Below, one piece after another: positions 24,527-34,738 of a stretch of DNA of 64,000 nt. The stretch lies in NCBI RefSeq assembly GCF_964340395.1, contig NC_135557.1:20066225-20130224 (forward strand). The letters are read 5' to 3'. The stretch is from Glandiceps talaboti. Lineage: Eukaryota; Hemichordata; Enteropneusta; Spengelidae. A model generated the notes under the pieces. It saw only the letters and a list, made by a program, of their open reading frames with translations. It ran no database searches and had not been told where the DNA came from. Position 1 is the stretch's first letter; each line of letters starts with the position of its first letter. A program made the translations under genes and the position numbers.

Positions 24527-26266
24527 TCATTTGATCGAGCAATCGCATACAACCAGCAAACAAGTAACAAATAAGGTAGCTATATAGTATAAATTCTACC
24601 CTTATTTTCTTATCTATACTTTCATCAGATGAAATGAACTCAAAAAATATGTATTAAAAATGGGGTGTCCCCGAAGCAGGCAAAAAGCTAGGATAACTCA
24701 AAGTCAGTGCAATTTTGGAAAATCACGATTTTGTTTTGTTTCAGTTGTGTTGTGCAGACATAGCCAGTAGTTAATTATCCTACACGACCCATTTTTCTTT
24801 GATGTCAAGGAGTTCTACATTAGTGTATTCTATGAAATTGCGACATCATACTTTAATTCCCTGGACAATTCATGTACGTCAAAGTAAAAATAAACGACAA
24901 TTCAAAATTAATGGACCGATTGGGCGTAAATTTGGTATGTATGTAGGTGTACCAGGGTATCTGGATAAAGAGCTTTTCAAGTAAATTTGACGATGCCATT
25001 AATATTCAAATTCCGTCTAAAATGTGCTGTGCTGTGTTATCATTTTATAGTCATTTCATTCTATAGTACTTGCGATAATATAGTAAAGTAAATTCGACTA
25101 TACTTGAATACATGAGTCAATGATTACAAAAATCATATCTATTAATTTGTAATATTATGACTCCAATGTGGTTATGGTTATAGGGACACGAGATCTAATT
25201 AACACATGGGGGGGGGCAAATGATGCCAAACGATGCCTTCTAACTCAAAGAAAGGAAATTGGGATATGCTGTTATTAGGGTTAGCTGTTTTGAACCATGG
25301 GGATAGGAAGAAATGTGGTTCTTCAAATTCCATGTCTGAACAAAATCATTGTCCATGCATTGGAATGATGTGCTTTTAATAAGAAAGTTGCACAAAATAT
25401 CTTCTTGTCTTGCCTACAACAGTTTTAGAATTAACATCTTGAATTATCGGTCACCCACAATGAGGTTTTTCTGCATCTGTTACTATGGGTTATATTGGTG
25501 GGACTTTTGCTGCACTGCGTGAACAGTTTTCTGATCAGAGTACCGCACTCATCCATTACAAAAAATGTCTAGCAGGCCCAAGGTTACGCCTTCTATACAT
25601 AGTTTGTAAGAATCAATTTTAAACCACAATCACTACACCTTTCCAACTACTCGAACATCAAGTTCTACGCAGTGAAGACGCGCAGTTTCAAGACCGGTTT
25701 TCAACATCAATTGTCAAATGAATTATGTTTTAATCGGTGTGCCGACATTATATCTACAACAGACAGCGAAAATACTGACCAATAGGCAAATTTACCATGT
25801 AAACAAATGAACAGCTTAGTAAACAAATCTTTTAACTGAAAATTAGGAAGGACATCTTTTTTTAATCATTATTAATAATAAGAAAAAAATATTTGCAGCG
25901 CTTATAACCAACTTGAAGGAACAAATCGTCATAACCGCGTATGTGCTGTACCATTAAACTAACTCGTTCAAGTGTATTATAAGCTGTTTGATAATCTTTC
26001 CTTCTTGTTTTTAGGTTTTTCCATACAGTTCTTCATGTAGTGTAAAGGAATCCCGATATTAACCATAGCAATAACCTTACTCACCTAATTCGATTTGGGG
26101 TATATTTCGGTCAAAATAGCATTCACATTTTGGCGCGTGCTATGTGCCGTTAATTTTACCGAAATCTCCCATATACCCGCCTGGGGGAAACATTATTGTT
26201 TAATTTTCAGTTGACAATGCCAAATTCTTAGTGACGTCACTAATATAAAGAGTTTAGTTATTTAAA
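24291..26266. other. Intergenic, no gene recognised
   Basis: An (AC)n tract at 24489-24524. A 61-codon reading at 24799-24984 has no recognisable similarity. No splice-bounded coding exon seen. Confidence 0.35.
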
Positions 26267-26404
26267 CAATAATGTACGCCCTCCCAGCCCATAATGGACG
26301 AAAGCAAACTTTGAACGACATAATGGGCGAGGCGACAGCCAAGCCCATTATGGAGTGCAACGTTTGCTTGAGTCCATTATGGACTGGGAGGGCATACATT
26401 ATTG
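26267..26404. repeat. Long hairpin with 43-bp arms
   Basis: 26267-26309 (starting caataatgtacgccctccca) is the near-perfect reverse complement of 26362-26404, with about five mismatches. The loop holds a second small inverted pair (taatgggc/gcccatta). Typical of a palindromic MITE. Confidence 0.8.
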
Positions 26405-26413
26405 TTATTATTT

Positions 26414-26810
26414 TATAGTTTTGCCAATTCCAGTGAATTTGTAGACCGAGAAACGCAAAACAACGTATAATATACACAGCGCTGAACATCGTCTGCCATG
26501 TTCGGCCCGGAAGCTGAATACTAATCATAGCGACACACGTATGTACACGTACACACACATATACACTTCAATGAACTGCTGTGAAGACAAACTTGTTTCA
26601 TGAATGCGTTGTATTTTTAAACAGTGGAAATGACAATCATAAGTAACAACATACATTTCGAAAAAATACCTAGTCGTATGAAGAAACAAAACAAATAAGC
26701 TTGTATTGTTATGCTCGTTCCGGGGCCGCGATGCTCAATAATGGAGTACATTATCAGTAATAATGTACAGCGATGACGTCACAAAATTCACTGGAATTGG
26801 TAATGCTATA
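26414..26810. mobile_element. Candidate MITE with 27-bp TIRs
   Basis: 26414-26440 and 26784-26810 are inverted copies sharing ccaattccagtgaattt, with three mismatches further out. No transposase lies between them. It adjoins the hairpin at 26267, and both carry a tgacgtcac nearby (26232 and 26774), so the two may form one nested element. It lies just upstream of the first recognised exon of gene 2. Confidence 0.5.
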
Positions 26811-26948
26811 ATATAAATATCAATAAAGTTTACGCTACTGTGTAAAAGAAAAACATAACTTATACTTTCATCTAAAAGTTAAGACAAGTACATGCTGTAC
26901 ATGTGTTACAAATGTATTTCATTAATCCTTATTGGTTGTTTCTTTCAG

Positions 26949-27107
26949 ATTATCTAAAGTTGAGTGTTTGGTTCAAGAGTAAAACAATGTATTCAGCTAA
27001 GAGCTATATCCGGACTTGTTTTACTTTGAACAACTTTGTTTTGCTGCTTGGATTGTTGCTAGTACTAAATCTCAAAACTGGAGGAAATGCTGAACAGGAA
27101 AAGGCTG
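26949..27107 (+). CDS. Gene 2, exon with hydrophobic leader (signal peptide or anchor)
   Basis: The acceptor tctttcag ends at 26948 and the donor (ctg|gtacgt) is at 27108, phase 1 out. From the ATG at 26987 the reading starts MYSAKSYIRTCFTLNNF and runs into a hydrophobic FVLLLGLLLVLNL core followed by K-T-G-G-N, as in a signal peptide or signal anchor with basic residues on the cytosolic side. The frame is open back to the acceptor and is phase-1 compatible, so this could be an internal membrane exon of a longer gene. I favour the ATG at 26987 as start because of the leader-like layout. Upstream 5' UTR exons may be the modules at 16631 or 20301. Confidence 0.6.
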
Positions 27108-27126
27108 GTACGTATTAACGACATTG

Positions 27127-27751
27127 GAGAGTTTCGGCTATACGTTCAACATGTACGCGAACGCGCAACTCACTCACGTTCATGTTCGCGTACCAGCTGT
27201 GACCTAGTTTTGCTTCGGCTAGCCGTTTACGTGGAGGCTACGTATATCAATAATAGATTACATGGTTAGCCTAAATATTACATTAATGTTTGGTTATATG
27301 AAATAAATAGCACAATGACAATAGCCGTATGGCTCGACAGTATGACAAGGCAGATATGTTTACTTGAATAATCTCGTATTTTGACATTAAAATCACCCTG
27401 TAGTATCTTGACGATTGCAGCGACAGTCATCATCAAACATTATGATTTCTATGCAATGTCAGTTACGTGAAGGCAGCCACAGATTCAAGGTTGCATTTTA
27501 AAAATTTTATCAAGGAAAACAAAATTACTGAGGTGTATTATGTCGTGAAGGGTCAACCTTGCTAAAAGCATCAACATTTTTTATTATATTAGTCATGATT
27601 TTACAAAAATATTTCAAGATCTCGCCACGTTCGAAACGCCCGCGAAACTTCTCAGTACGCAGAGAAGTAGGTCAAAATTGCGACGTATAGTAGCACAAAA
27701 TCTCCTACGTCACACGTGCGCGTACACGTCGAACGTGTAGCCGAAACTCTC
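27127..27751. mobile_element. TIR element in intron 1 of gene 2
   Basis: Left end gagagtttcggctatacgtt and right end, in reverse complement, gagagtttcggctacacgtt form inverted termini of about 30 bp over 625 bp. The interior is GC-richer than its surroundings and has no transposase. No clear target-site duplication was identified. A non-autonomous DNA transposon is the likely identity. Confidence 0.6.
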
Positions 27752-27864
27752 TATTAAATTAGTGTTTGATACTTCATTGCAGAAAAGATTTTCGAATTTT
27801 GCTTTCCTCTTTAAGCTTACAGTAAACATTAACGTCTGTCATATACTTTTTATCTGCCAATTAG

Positions 27865-29139
27865 GACAAGTAGGTGGTGTATTGATAGTTGGAAAAGAAT
27901 GGTGGCCTAAATCTGGTGATATCTCGCTCCACCTTATCCAGAAGGAAATAGTCAAACTATTCACAAATAATCAACAAATTGATGTATACGTCACTGTACT
28001 GCAAGCAGATACTGATGAAATAAATGATGCCCAGAAATATGGTGTTCAATTAATACTGCCGGACACAGAAGCTATTAACATTCTACAAATCAAAGAATAC
28101 AAAATACCATCAATAAACTGGTTAGTTATGCATAGACATTACTATCCAAGTTTAGGCAGCTTTGATGATATTAGGATTGTTGTAGGTTTTGTCCATGAAT
28201 GTGGAACAGTTGGAGCGGCAAGAAGTGTGCAGAAAAGTCTCCCTCATGCCCGTTTTGTTCCGATAGTGACTATAATACCCGAAGAATTATCTGTCACTGC
28301 AGATGTCTTTTATGAAAAAGAGGAGGTAGTGCTGCAATATGCAGAAGCTTCTTGGGTTATCGTGTCCGTAGGACCCAAAGTATTCTCGCACTTCACTAAT
28401 CAATTCCGTGCCCTTGACAGTGTACCACCCCACGTGAATTTTATACCAGGTGTAGATGAAGAGGTGTTGAATATTGTCATCAAGGATTTGACTTTGAATG
28501 ATAGAATTGAAATACTGACAGTACACGCATCTCCAGACCTCGATGACTTATCTGTCCTTGCACGTGCCATGGGAAACATTGCTGATATTTTTAGATATGA
28601 CAGATTTGAAGTAAAGTGGAAAACAAGGGGTACATCAAGTGCAAAAGGAAAATGGACTAAACATGAACTGGATAGTATTGCACGGTCACGTCACCTTTCT
28701 ATAATTCCATACAGTTATAAAGGAAAGAGCTTAAAACCTATTCTTTCTGATTTCAAACAATGCCATTTGGTAGTACTTGATATAAACAGGGGCACTTTTG
28801 GTGTAATTGGTTTACTAGCCATTGCAACTGGAGTGCCAACTATTATCAATGCAGACTCAGGATTTGCTGAATTCATAAAAGAGAACTTTCCCGAGTATTA
28901 TGACAATATCGTTGTAACTGGACTAAGTACAAATGCAAGAGATGAAACAGATGCCAGCATATGGACTGACAAACTTGGACCAATTCTCCGAGATCCTCGC
29001 CGATATGATGTTTTGTGTAGAATTGCAAAGAAAATGCAACATGGACTGATACAGAGTGTACGAGATGGTGCAATAGCAAAGTCACACAAGACATTCTTAA
29101 GCGAAGCTATGGCTGACAAAGTATCCACGGGGTTTCAAG
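27865..29139 (+). CDS. Gene 2, GT4-type glycosyltransferase-like domain exon
   Basis: A single 425-codon phase-1/phase-1 exon (acceptor ccaattag ending 27864; donor aag|gtagca at 29140). It reads as a GT-B fold of the GT4/group 1 type: an N-terminal G-G-V-L-I-V-G start with alternating strands and helices, a mid-part V-S-V-G-P-K-V-F-S-H-F with F-R-A-L, and a C-terminal F-G-V-I-G-L-L-A-I-A-T-G-V-P-T-I-I segment that matches the family's nucleotide-sugar site. From memory, similar modules occur in invertebrate multidomain proteins of death-fold/NLR type. The E-x7-E glutamates of active GT4 enzymes are replaced by Gly and Leu, so it may bind a ligand without catalysis. With the leader upstream it would be lumenal or extracellular. 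Confidence 0.65.
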
Positions 29140-30152
29140 GTAGCAGTATTAGGTTCAATTATATTTTAGGCATGGCGAAATGTCCCTCTGTGTGTGTATA
29201 TATATGTGATTAAGCGAATTAAAGGTCAAAACCTGACCCGTTAGGTTGATACTAGGTATAGCAATATTAAGGTATTTGGATGGAAATCATTCAAATAAAA
29301 AATGATCGCACCACAGGTATATCATTTTGGACAAAACTTTCAATTTTGGCATAAGATTTAAACCCGAACACTACTGGGCAGATGGTTTGAAAGTTTTGCT
29401 TGGGATGTTTTCAGGGATGTGTAGATAAATAATTAATCATGACATATGCAAATTAGGTATAAATATGTTTCAACTTGATAATACAGAATGATAATCCTTT
29501 CAAACAAACCGCCACTCAATTACGTCTTAACACAATTGTAGTTGTTCTACATCGCCACTTGTAATATTTTAATTATATGGCCACAATTACCATTATATAT
29601 GTAGTTGCTTATTAATAATTCAAGTATGTAAGGAAGAAATAAAAACTGTCAGGAGAGAGGGCCATCTTACATCCAGATCGATTAAAGTGCAATGATATAT
29701 TCCAGATAGACAATCAAGAGTATGAACGTCCCCGGTGAAATGTGTTGACAAAAATAAGTACATTATTAAAACTAGAGTAACAGTTACATTCACTGATGAC
29801 AATAGTTGATAAGGGGATTGTTATGTGACAAGGCAAATCCAAGGTATACACACATTCGTTACCAGGCATTATATTCGAACAGTTTCTGTATACCCATTTG
29901 TAGGAAAACTTAAATACCTGGCATGGTTGCCCAACTGCTCATTACTGACGAAAGCGCGCATGTGCAGATGGAATCACAGACAGGGCAATAGACAGGACAA
30001 TCTGACAGGACACATAGGACGTACAAGGTGAAATGGCAAATATCACGTTCTAAAGTAAATAGGTTTATTGTGGAAACAGAAAGATATGATTGTAATTATC
30101 ATGATGTTCAAATTATTCATGTATTCATATAAAATATTTATGAAATTTGTAG
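29140..30152 (+). other. Gene 2 intron 2
   Basis: No coding exon, array or transposon recognised in this kilobase. Confidence 0.5.
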
Positions 30153-30272
30153 ATGAAGCAGAGAATCACAAAACAGATTGCATTGATTCTTTGAAATCTA
30201 CTACCATAGCCAGACCTGAAGGAAACGATAACACGTATAACCAAGGAGAAAGTTCAATAATGGATAAAATAG
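30153..30272 (+). CDS. Gene 2, short linker exon
   Basis: A 40-codon phase-1/phase-1 exon between acceptor tttgtag (ending 30152) and donor gtaagg (30273). It encodes a polar segment rich in Asp, Glu, Ser and Asn with no predicted fold, joining the glycosyltransferase-like domain to the first TRADD-N-like domain. Supported by splice sites and phase only. Confidence 0.5.
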
Positions 30273-30921
30273 GTAAGGAAAAGTATATGACCATACATTA
30301 CATGACGGACATATATGTACTTATATCACACATACTCGTTTCATAACTGTTAGTTCCTTGAATTTTCATCACAAATCTACTTTTGGGCCCTTAACAAGAA
30401 ATGTAGACACTTTCTTTATGTGTCCTGTAAAAGTGTCCTGTAATTAACTGAAAAAGTGTTAGTTAAATGAAATTCCGAGCACGGAAACAATGGAGACGAA
30501 TCAGAGTGGAGTGTATTATTATATTATACCAGTATATTGATGGTATAAATCCACAGTGCTCTGAAGTAGTGATATACCATAGACGCTCGGTAGGTTTCGT
30601 CTGCATCCATCATGGCCACATTATCCGTATCGTGTATAGCTTGCATAACACAGATCAACACACAATTGTTCATGTTTTCCTTCACTTGGGGAAATGAATA
30701 TATATCACAATTAATATAACGAAGACGTCTTGAAGTAAATTCACTGGAGTTATAGTACCCTTGATTAGAGCCATTTTTTACACATTTTCTGCAGTACGTT
30801 AATATGTGTACATTTTACAGATGATGAAGAGATAAAGGATACACATATGCCCAGTATATGTTGTATTTCTTTGTATAATCTCTAAACTATTTTCTATAAT
30901 CGTTCACCTTTTTTGTTTTAG

Positions 30922-31281
30922 GAAGCCTGACAATGGATATTAAGTTGAAAACCAATAGTAAAACGGATGGACATGACGTACTACATAATTTCAATTCTTG
31001 TGATTCATTTAGCAGTACTATAAGATACCTAGAAAGGTTAAAGATCAACTGCACTAGTATCATACATAATAGTTTGACTATTGTGTTACAATTTCAATCG
31101 ATTGCGGTATTAGACTGTTTCTGGGCTGATTATAATGTTGGACTTGTCAATAACGTCATAACGTCAGATATTGAAACATCAGAATTTATGGAGAACGTCG
31201 ATAAAAACAGAACCATATCAACGAAAGTAGAACTTTGGCAATATCGAGAAGCAAGACTCCAGCTGCAGTACTTTGGAAAAG
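30922..31281 (+). CDS. Gene 2, first TRADD-N-like domain exon
   Basis: 120 codons, phase 1 both ends (acceptor gttttag ending 30921; donor gtgagt at 31282). After about 45 polar residues, the second half shows strand L-T-I-V-L-Q-F, a helix with L-D-C-F-W-A-D-Y-N-V-G, a second helix, strand I-S-T-K-V-E-L and final helix Q-Y-R-E-A-R. That order and spacing resemble the ferredoxin-like N-terminal domain of TRADD (TRADD-N), which binds TRAF2 in vertebrates and recurs in invertebrate and bacterial conflict proteins. The same pattern repeats two exons downstream, with the shared core T-[IL]-S-T-K-V-x-x-W. The assignment is by pattern from memory; no profile search was possible. Confidence 0.55.
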
Positions 31282-31420
31282 GTGAGTAAGTTGTACCAAG
31301 GAGTTATTACAAAAAATGATGAAAAATATAATATATGTGAAAAGAAATGTGTCTTCTTTCTCCTATAGTTCCCCTGTAAAGACAGAATCAATAACTTAAG
31401 ATCTAACTTGGTTTTTGCAG

Positions 31421-31456
31421 ATGTTGATCAAGTCAGTAATCCAGGATATTTTTACG
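31421..31456 (+). CDS. Gene 2, 36-bp micro-exon
   Basis: Twelve codons (DVDQVSNPGYFY) between a strong acceptor (tttttgcag ending 31420) and donor (acg|gtaagt at 31457), phase 1 at both ends. It joins the two TRADD-N-like exons and could be skipped without changing frame. Confidence 0.55.
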
Positions 31457-31708
31457 GTAAGTTTAATTATTAATGGTTACTTCAAAATAGATTATATGTT
31501 GTCTTCCCATTTCTCTCCAATCGGCGAATTAAAGGATTATTATTTTCATTTTAACTGAAAAGTGTCAAATGATAGTGCTTAATTGTTTGTCATTTTAATG
31601 TCAGATAAAGATAATGGGTGATCTGTCATATATCATAATATCTTAGGATTCAATAATGTTCAACAACTTTCCTGTACGATTTACATAATTTTTCCTTTCT
31701 ACTTGTAG

Positions 31709-32092
31709 CTACTCTTCAAATACATCTGGAAATACGAAGTGTACATCGTTTAAACCGGAAGTCACGACGTAAAATTAAAATCGAGGTACTTCGAGATATA
31801 ACTTACGGCGACAATATTAGACTTGGGTCATTTTATGTGTATCGAAAAATTCATGTCATTAAATCAAAGGTTTGGAAAGAATCCATCCTTTTCGATATAT
31901 TGTGTCACACAAAATACGGTCTTGACAAAATATTAGATGCTCAGAGAAATGGATTCTTACATTACATGTTCCAAACTGACTTTGTTACGGAAAATGTGTT
32001 GAAACGTCTGAGGCTTAAAAACGTAACGCTGTCAACAAAAGTTCAGGCTTGGAAATATCAACAATGTGTCGAAGAACACCTTAATCCTATAG
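31709..32092 (+). CDS. Gene 2, second TRADD-N-like domain exon
   Basis: 128 codons, phase 1 at both ends (acceptor acttgtag ending 31708; donor gtaagt at 32093). A Lys/Arg-rich first half precedes strand S-I-L-F-D-I-L, a long helix around Y-G-L-D-K-I-L-D-A-Q-R-N-G-F, the segment D-F-V-T-E-N-V-L, strand N-V-T-L-S-T-K-V and helix A-W-K-Y-Q-Q-C. It matches the first TRADD-N-like exon position by position in its second half, so the protein has a tandem pair. The transmembrane helix is encoded in the next exon. Function as an oligomerisation or partner-binding unit is inferred from the family. Confidence 0.55.
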
Positions 32093-32712
32093 GTAAGTAA
32101 ATGAGATGTTGTTTACATGGTTTACTATCAAGTTGAACAATTCATTATATCCACACTCTACGAAAAGCCTTTGAATTGTGTGAATATTTAGTCTCGAAGA
32201 CTTTCTACACTTTAGATCATGGTTGTCAGGAAGTCTTTGTCGAAGAAACATTTTCCCACGTTTAAAACTTACACATTCAGTATCTGAAATTGTCGACAAA
32301 AATGGCTGCCATTCGGTCATCGTTGCAAACTCCATGGAATAAAATGATGAACATAGATGAACTACAGTATCTGACAGTTGTGCCGGTTTGGTTGAAATCG
32401 GTCTATGCATGTGAACTTTGAAGAGTGTGAATCATTTCAACCGGAATATAGAGTTTAAGGTCTAATTAATAATGAATGATATATAAGTTCAGTCAGTTGT
32501 AGTGGAGCTGAACGATGATGCCGTATAGTGGCTAACAGGGTTACAACAATGAACGGGAATGTACCCATCATGCATTTGTTTACTTATGAACATTTATTTA
32601 TATTCCATTTAAAATAAACGACATTAAAACGTTAAAAATATTTAGTCCCAATTTAACTACTTCTATGTATACATTATTGTCTGGTAAGTTATTTTTGTTT
32701 TATATCTTTTAG

Positions 32713-32934
32713 ATTTTGAAATATCAAATCGAAGACAGACAACTTCTCAGCTAGTGAAAGAAGTTTGCGTCACCGTATTCATTGCTGGAGGTGTTTTAAC
32801 AGTATGTGCCTCACTCTATTGGAGGCGCAATGTCGTCACGAGTTTGCTGCAATATTTACGCCATTCAAAAAGGGATAACGCAACAGTAGAGAAGGTATTG
32901 TGGAAACGAATACTACTTGTTATATTTGGTATAG
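32713..32934 (+). CDS. Gene 2, transmembrane exon
   Basis: 74 codons, phase 1 at both ends (acceptor cttttag ending 32712; donor gtaaac at 32935). A 20-residue hydrophobic helix VCVTVFIAGGVLTVCASLYW is followed at once by R-R, a stop-transfer signal that places the C-terminal side in the cytosol. A Lys/Arg-rich juxtamembrane region follows, then another short hydrophobic run R-I-L-L-V-I-F-G-I at the exon end. If the N-terminal leader is a signal peptide, the protein is single-pass with the glycosyltransferase-like and TRADD-N-like parts outside. Confidence 0.6.
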
Positions 32935-33610
32935 GTAAACACTTAAGGTTTTAGTAACTCAAAGTTGTTTTCTAGACTTGTGATCTCGGGCACCAATTAA
33001 TTCAGTTCAAGAAGATATCTACAGGCCGAGGCTGAATTCACAAGATGAAATATCAGAAAAATACTTTTAGAAATACAGACTGAGTTTCTTAATGTTAATG
33101 TGTGGATGTGTGTGTGTGTGTGTGTATGTGGGAGGGAGGATAGCAAGATTTATTTTCAACGAATAACACATAAAGGACGATCGCACAGTGTCACGCAAGC
33201 TAAATAAGCGAACTTCGTTCCTTTAGGCCAAACCCCTCCCCGCAAACAAACGTTCACACGTGTGACATCAATACGTATATGTGATGTAAACTATGAAAAA
33301 AGGTGTAGCGGCCATGCCACTACGATCGATGCAATGTAACAACATGATCTAGTATGCAAATTAAAACACAACCAGAAACCCAGCACTGTATATTACAATT
33401 AGAAGTAAATTTTAATCAACTTATCAACATCAAACTGTTATCACTGAGGGCGTGAAGGTTTCGACCTTTTGGTTGTTGCAGAGCGAAAAAGAAGTTCAGC
33501 AGTCACATTGACAACAGACCCCCCCCCCTCAACGGACGAAGTCCATTTATTGAGCTCGTGTGACATTGTACAATTTTCCCTAAAAATAACAGTTGTTGTT
33601 TGCAACATAA

Positions 33611-33670
33611 TACATACATACATACATACATACATACATACATACATACATACATACATACATACATACA
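33611..33670. repeat. (ACAT)n microsatellite
   Basis: About 15 ACAT units in the intron just upstream of the small exon at 33779. Confidence 0.95.
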
Positions 33671-33778
33671 GTATTATTTCTATACACATTACACCATCAT
33701 CAATATAATTATAAATCCCCATTTCAAACTTTGAAGATCTTAACAACATGTGTTCACTTCCATAGGCAACAAAGACAG

Positions 33779-33835
33779 TAGAGAGAGAAGTGGTGACATC
33801 AGTGGAAGCAGATACAAAAACTAAAGATATTAAAG
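33779..33835 (+). CDS. Gene 2, short exon with competing acceptors
   Basis: From the acceptor gacag (ending 33778) the exon is 57 bp, enters and leaves in phase 1, and joins the transmembrane and coiled-coil exons in frame. A better-looking acceptor (cttccatag, ending 33765) lies 13 bases upstream; its use in phase 1 adds about 18 residues and then a stop. This exon is the weakest link between the two halves of gene 2: the 5' half may end here and a separate gene begin near 34739. Confidence 0.4.
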
Positions 33836-34738
33836 GTGTGTGTCTATAACCACAGGACAATGTTATTGTCTGTGTAATACACTACATATACATTATTCTT
33901 CCAGAGTTACGACGTAAATGTTTCAATGTTGTGACAAATATGGCCATCGTTCGCTTGTCTTTCACCCTCCATGCTATCCTTCATTTTTTTATTCCGAATT
34001 CGAGAGACAATACACGTATCTTATAAGTCGTTAATTACATGATTTTGTTTGTCATCGATGTGACCGATGGGTTTATGGGTAGATTAAGAAGAAACAAATT
34101 AAATTCGTTGTTCTACATTAACGTGGAATTCTGTATTTGGTGGATGGAATTCCTGGTAGAGCGCCACTAGCACTGGAAATATACGTTCCGTGGACTCAGA
34201 CTGACACGCCCCGTATGTATCCAAAGCTAAAATAAAACGGGCCAGTCCAATTTACCTGGTGCAGGTACATTTTGTAGCCAAGGTACACGCCATGATAATG
34301 CTCACGTTGACAGTTAAATTAAAATCTGTTCAGAATATCTTAGACATTTAAATAGTTCATGTACCATTAGAATTTAAGAGATCGGTTTATGTCCCCCTTT
34401 TTTCAAAGTTTAGCATATGATAAAATTATTGTAGTTTGATAAGACCAGGCCGTGGATTTGTTTGTACATATATAAGTAGAAGGTGATATTTGCAGATATA
34501 CCAGAACAATGACCTCAGAATATTTTTGCAGCAAACTACATCAGTCACGTGTGGTGTGTTATAAACATTGAGCGGCTTGCACATATTCGTCAGATTTAGC
34601 CTGGTTACCAGTCTGAGAGAATACATAAATTAGACCCTAATCAGTTCTTGCCATTACAATATAGTAAGTTACATGCACGCATGCACAGCTTGCAGTAAAA
34701 TTAATGATTTTCTCAGACTTATTTCACTTATTTTGCAG

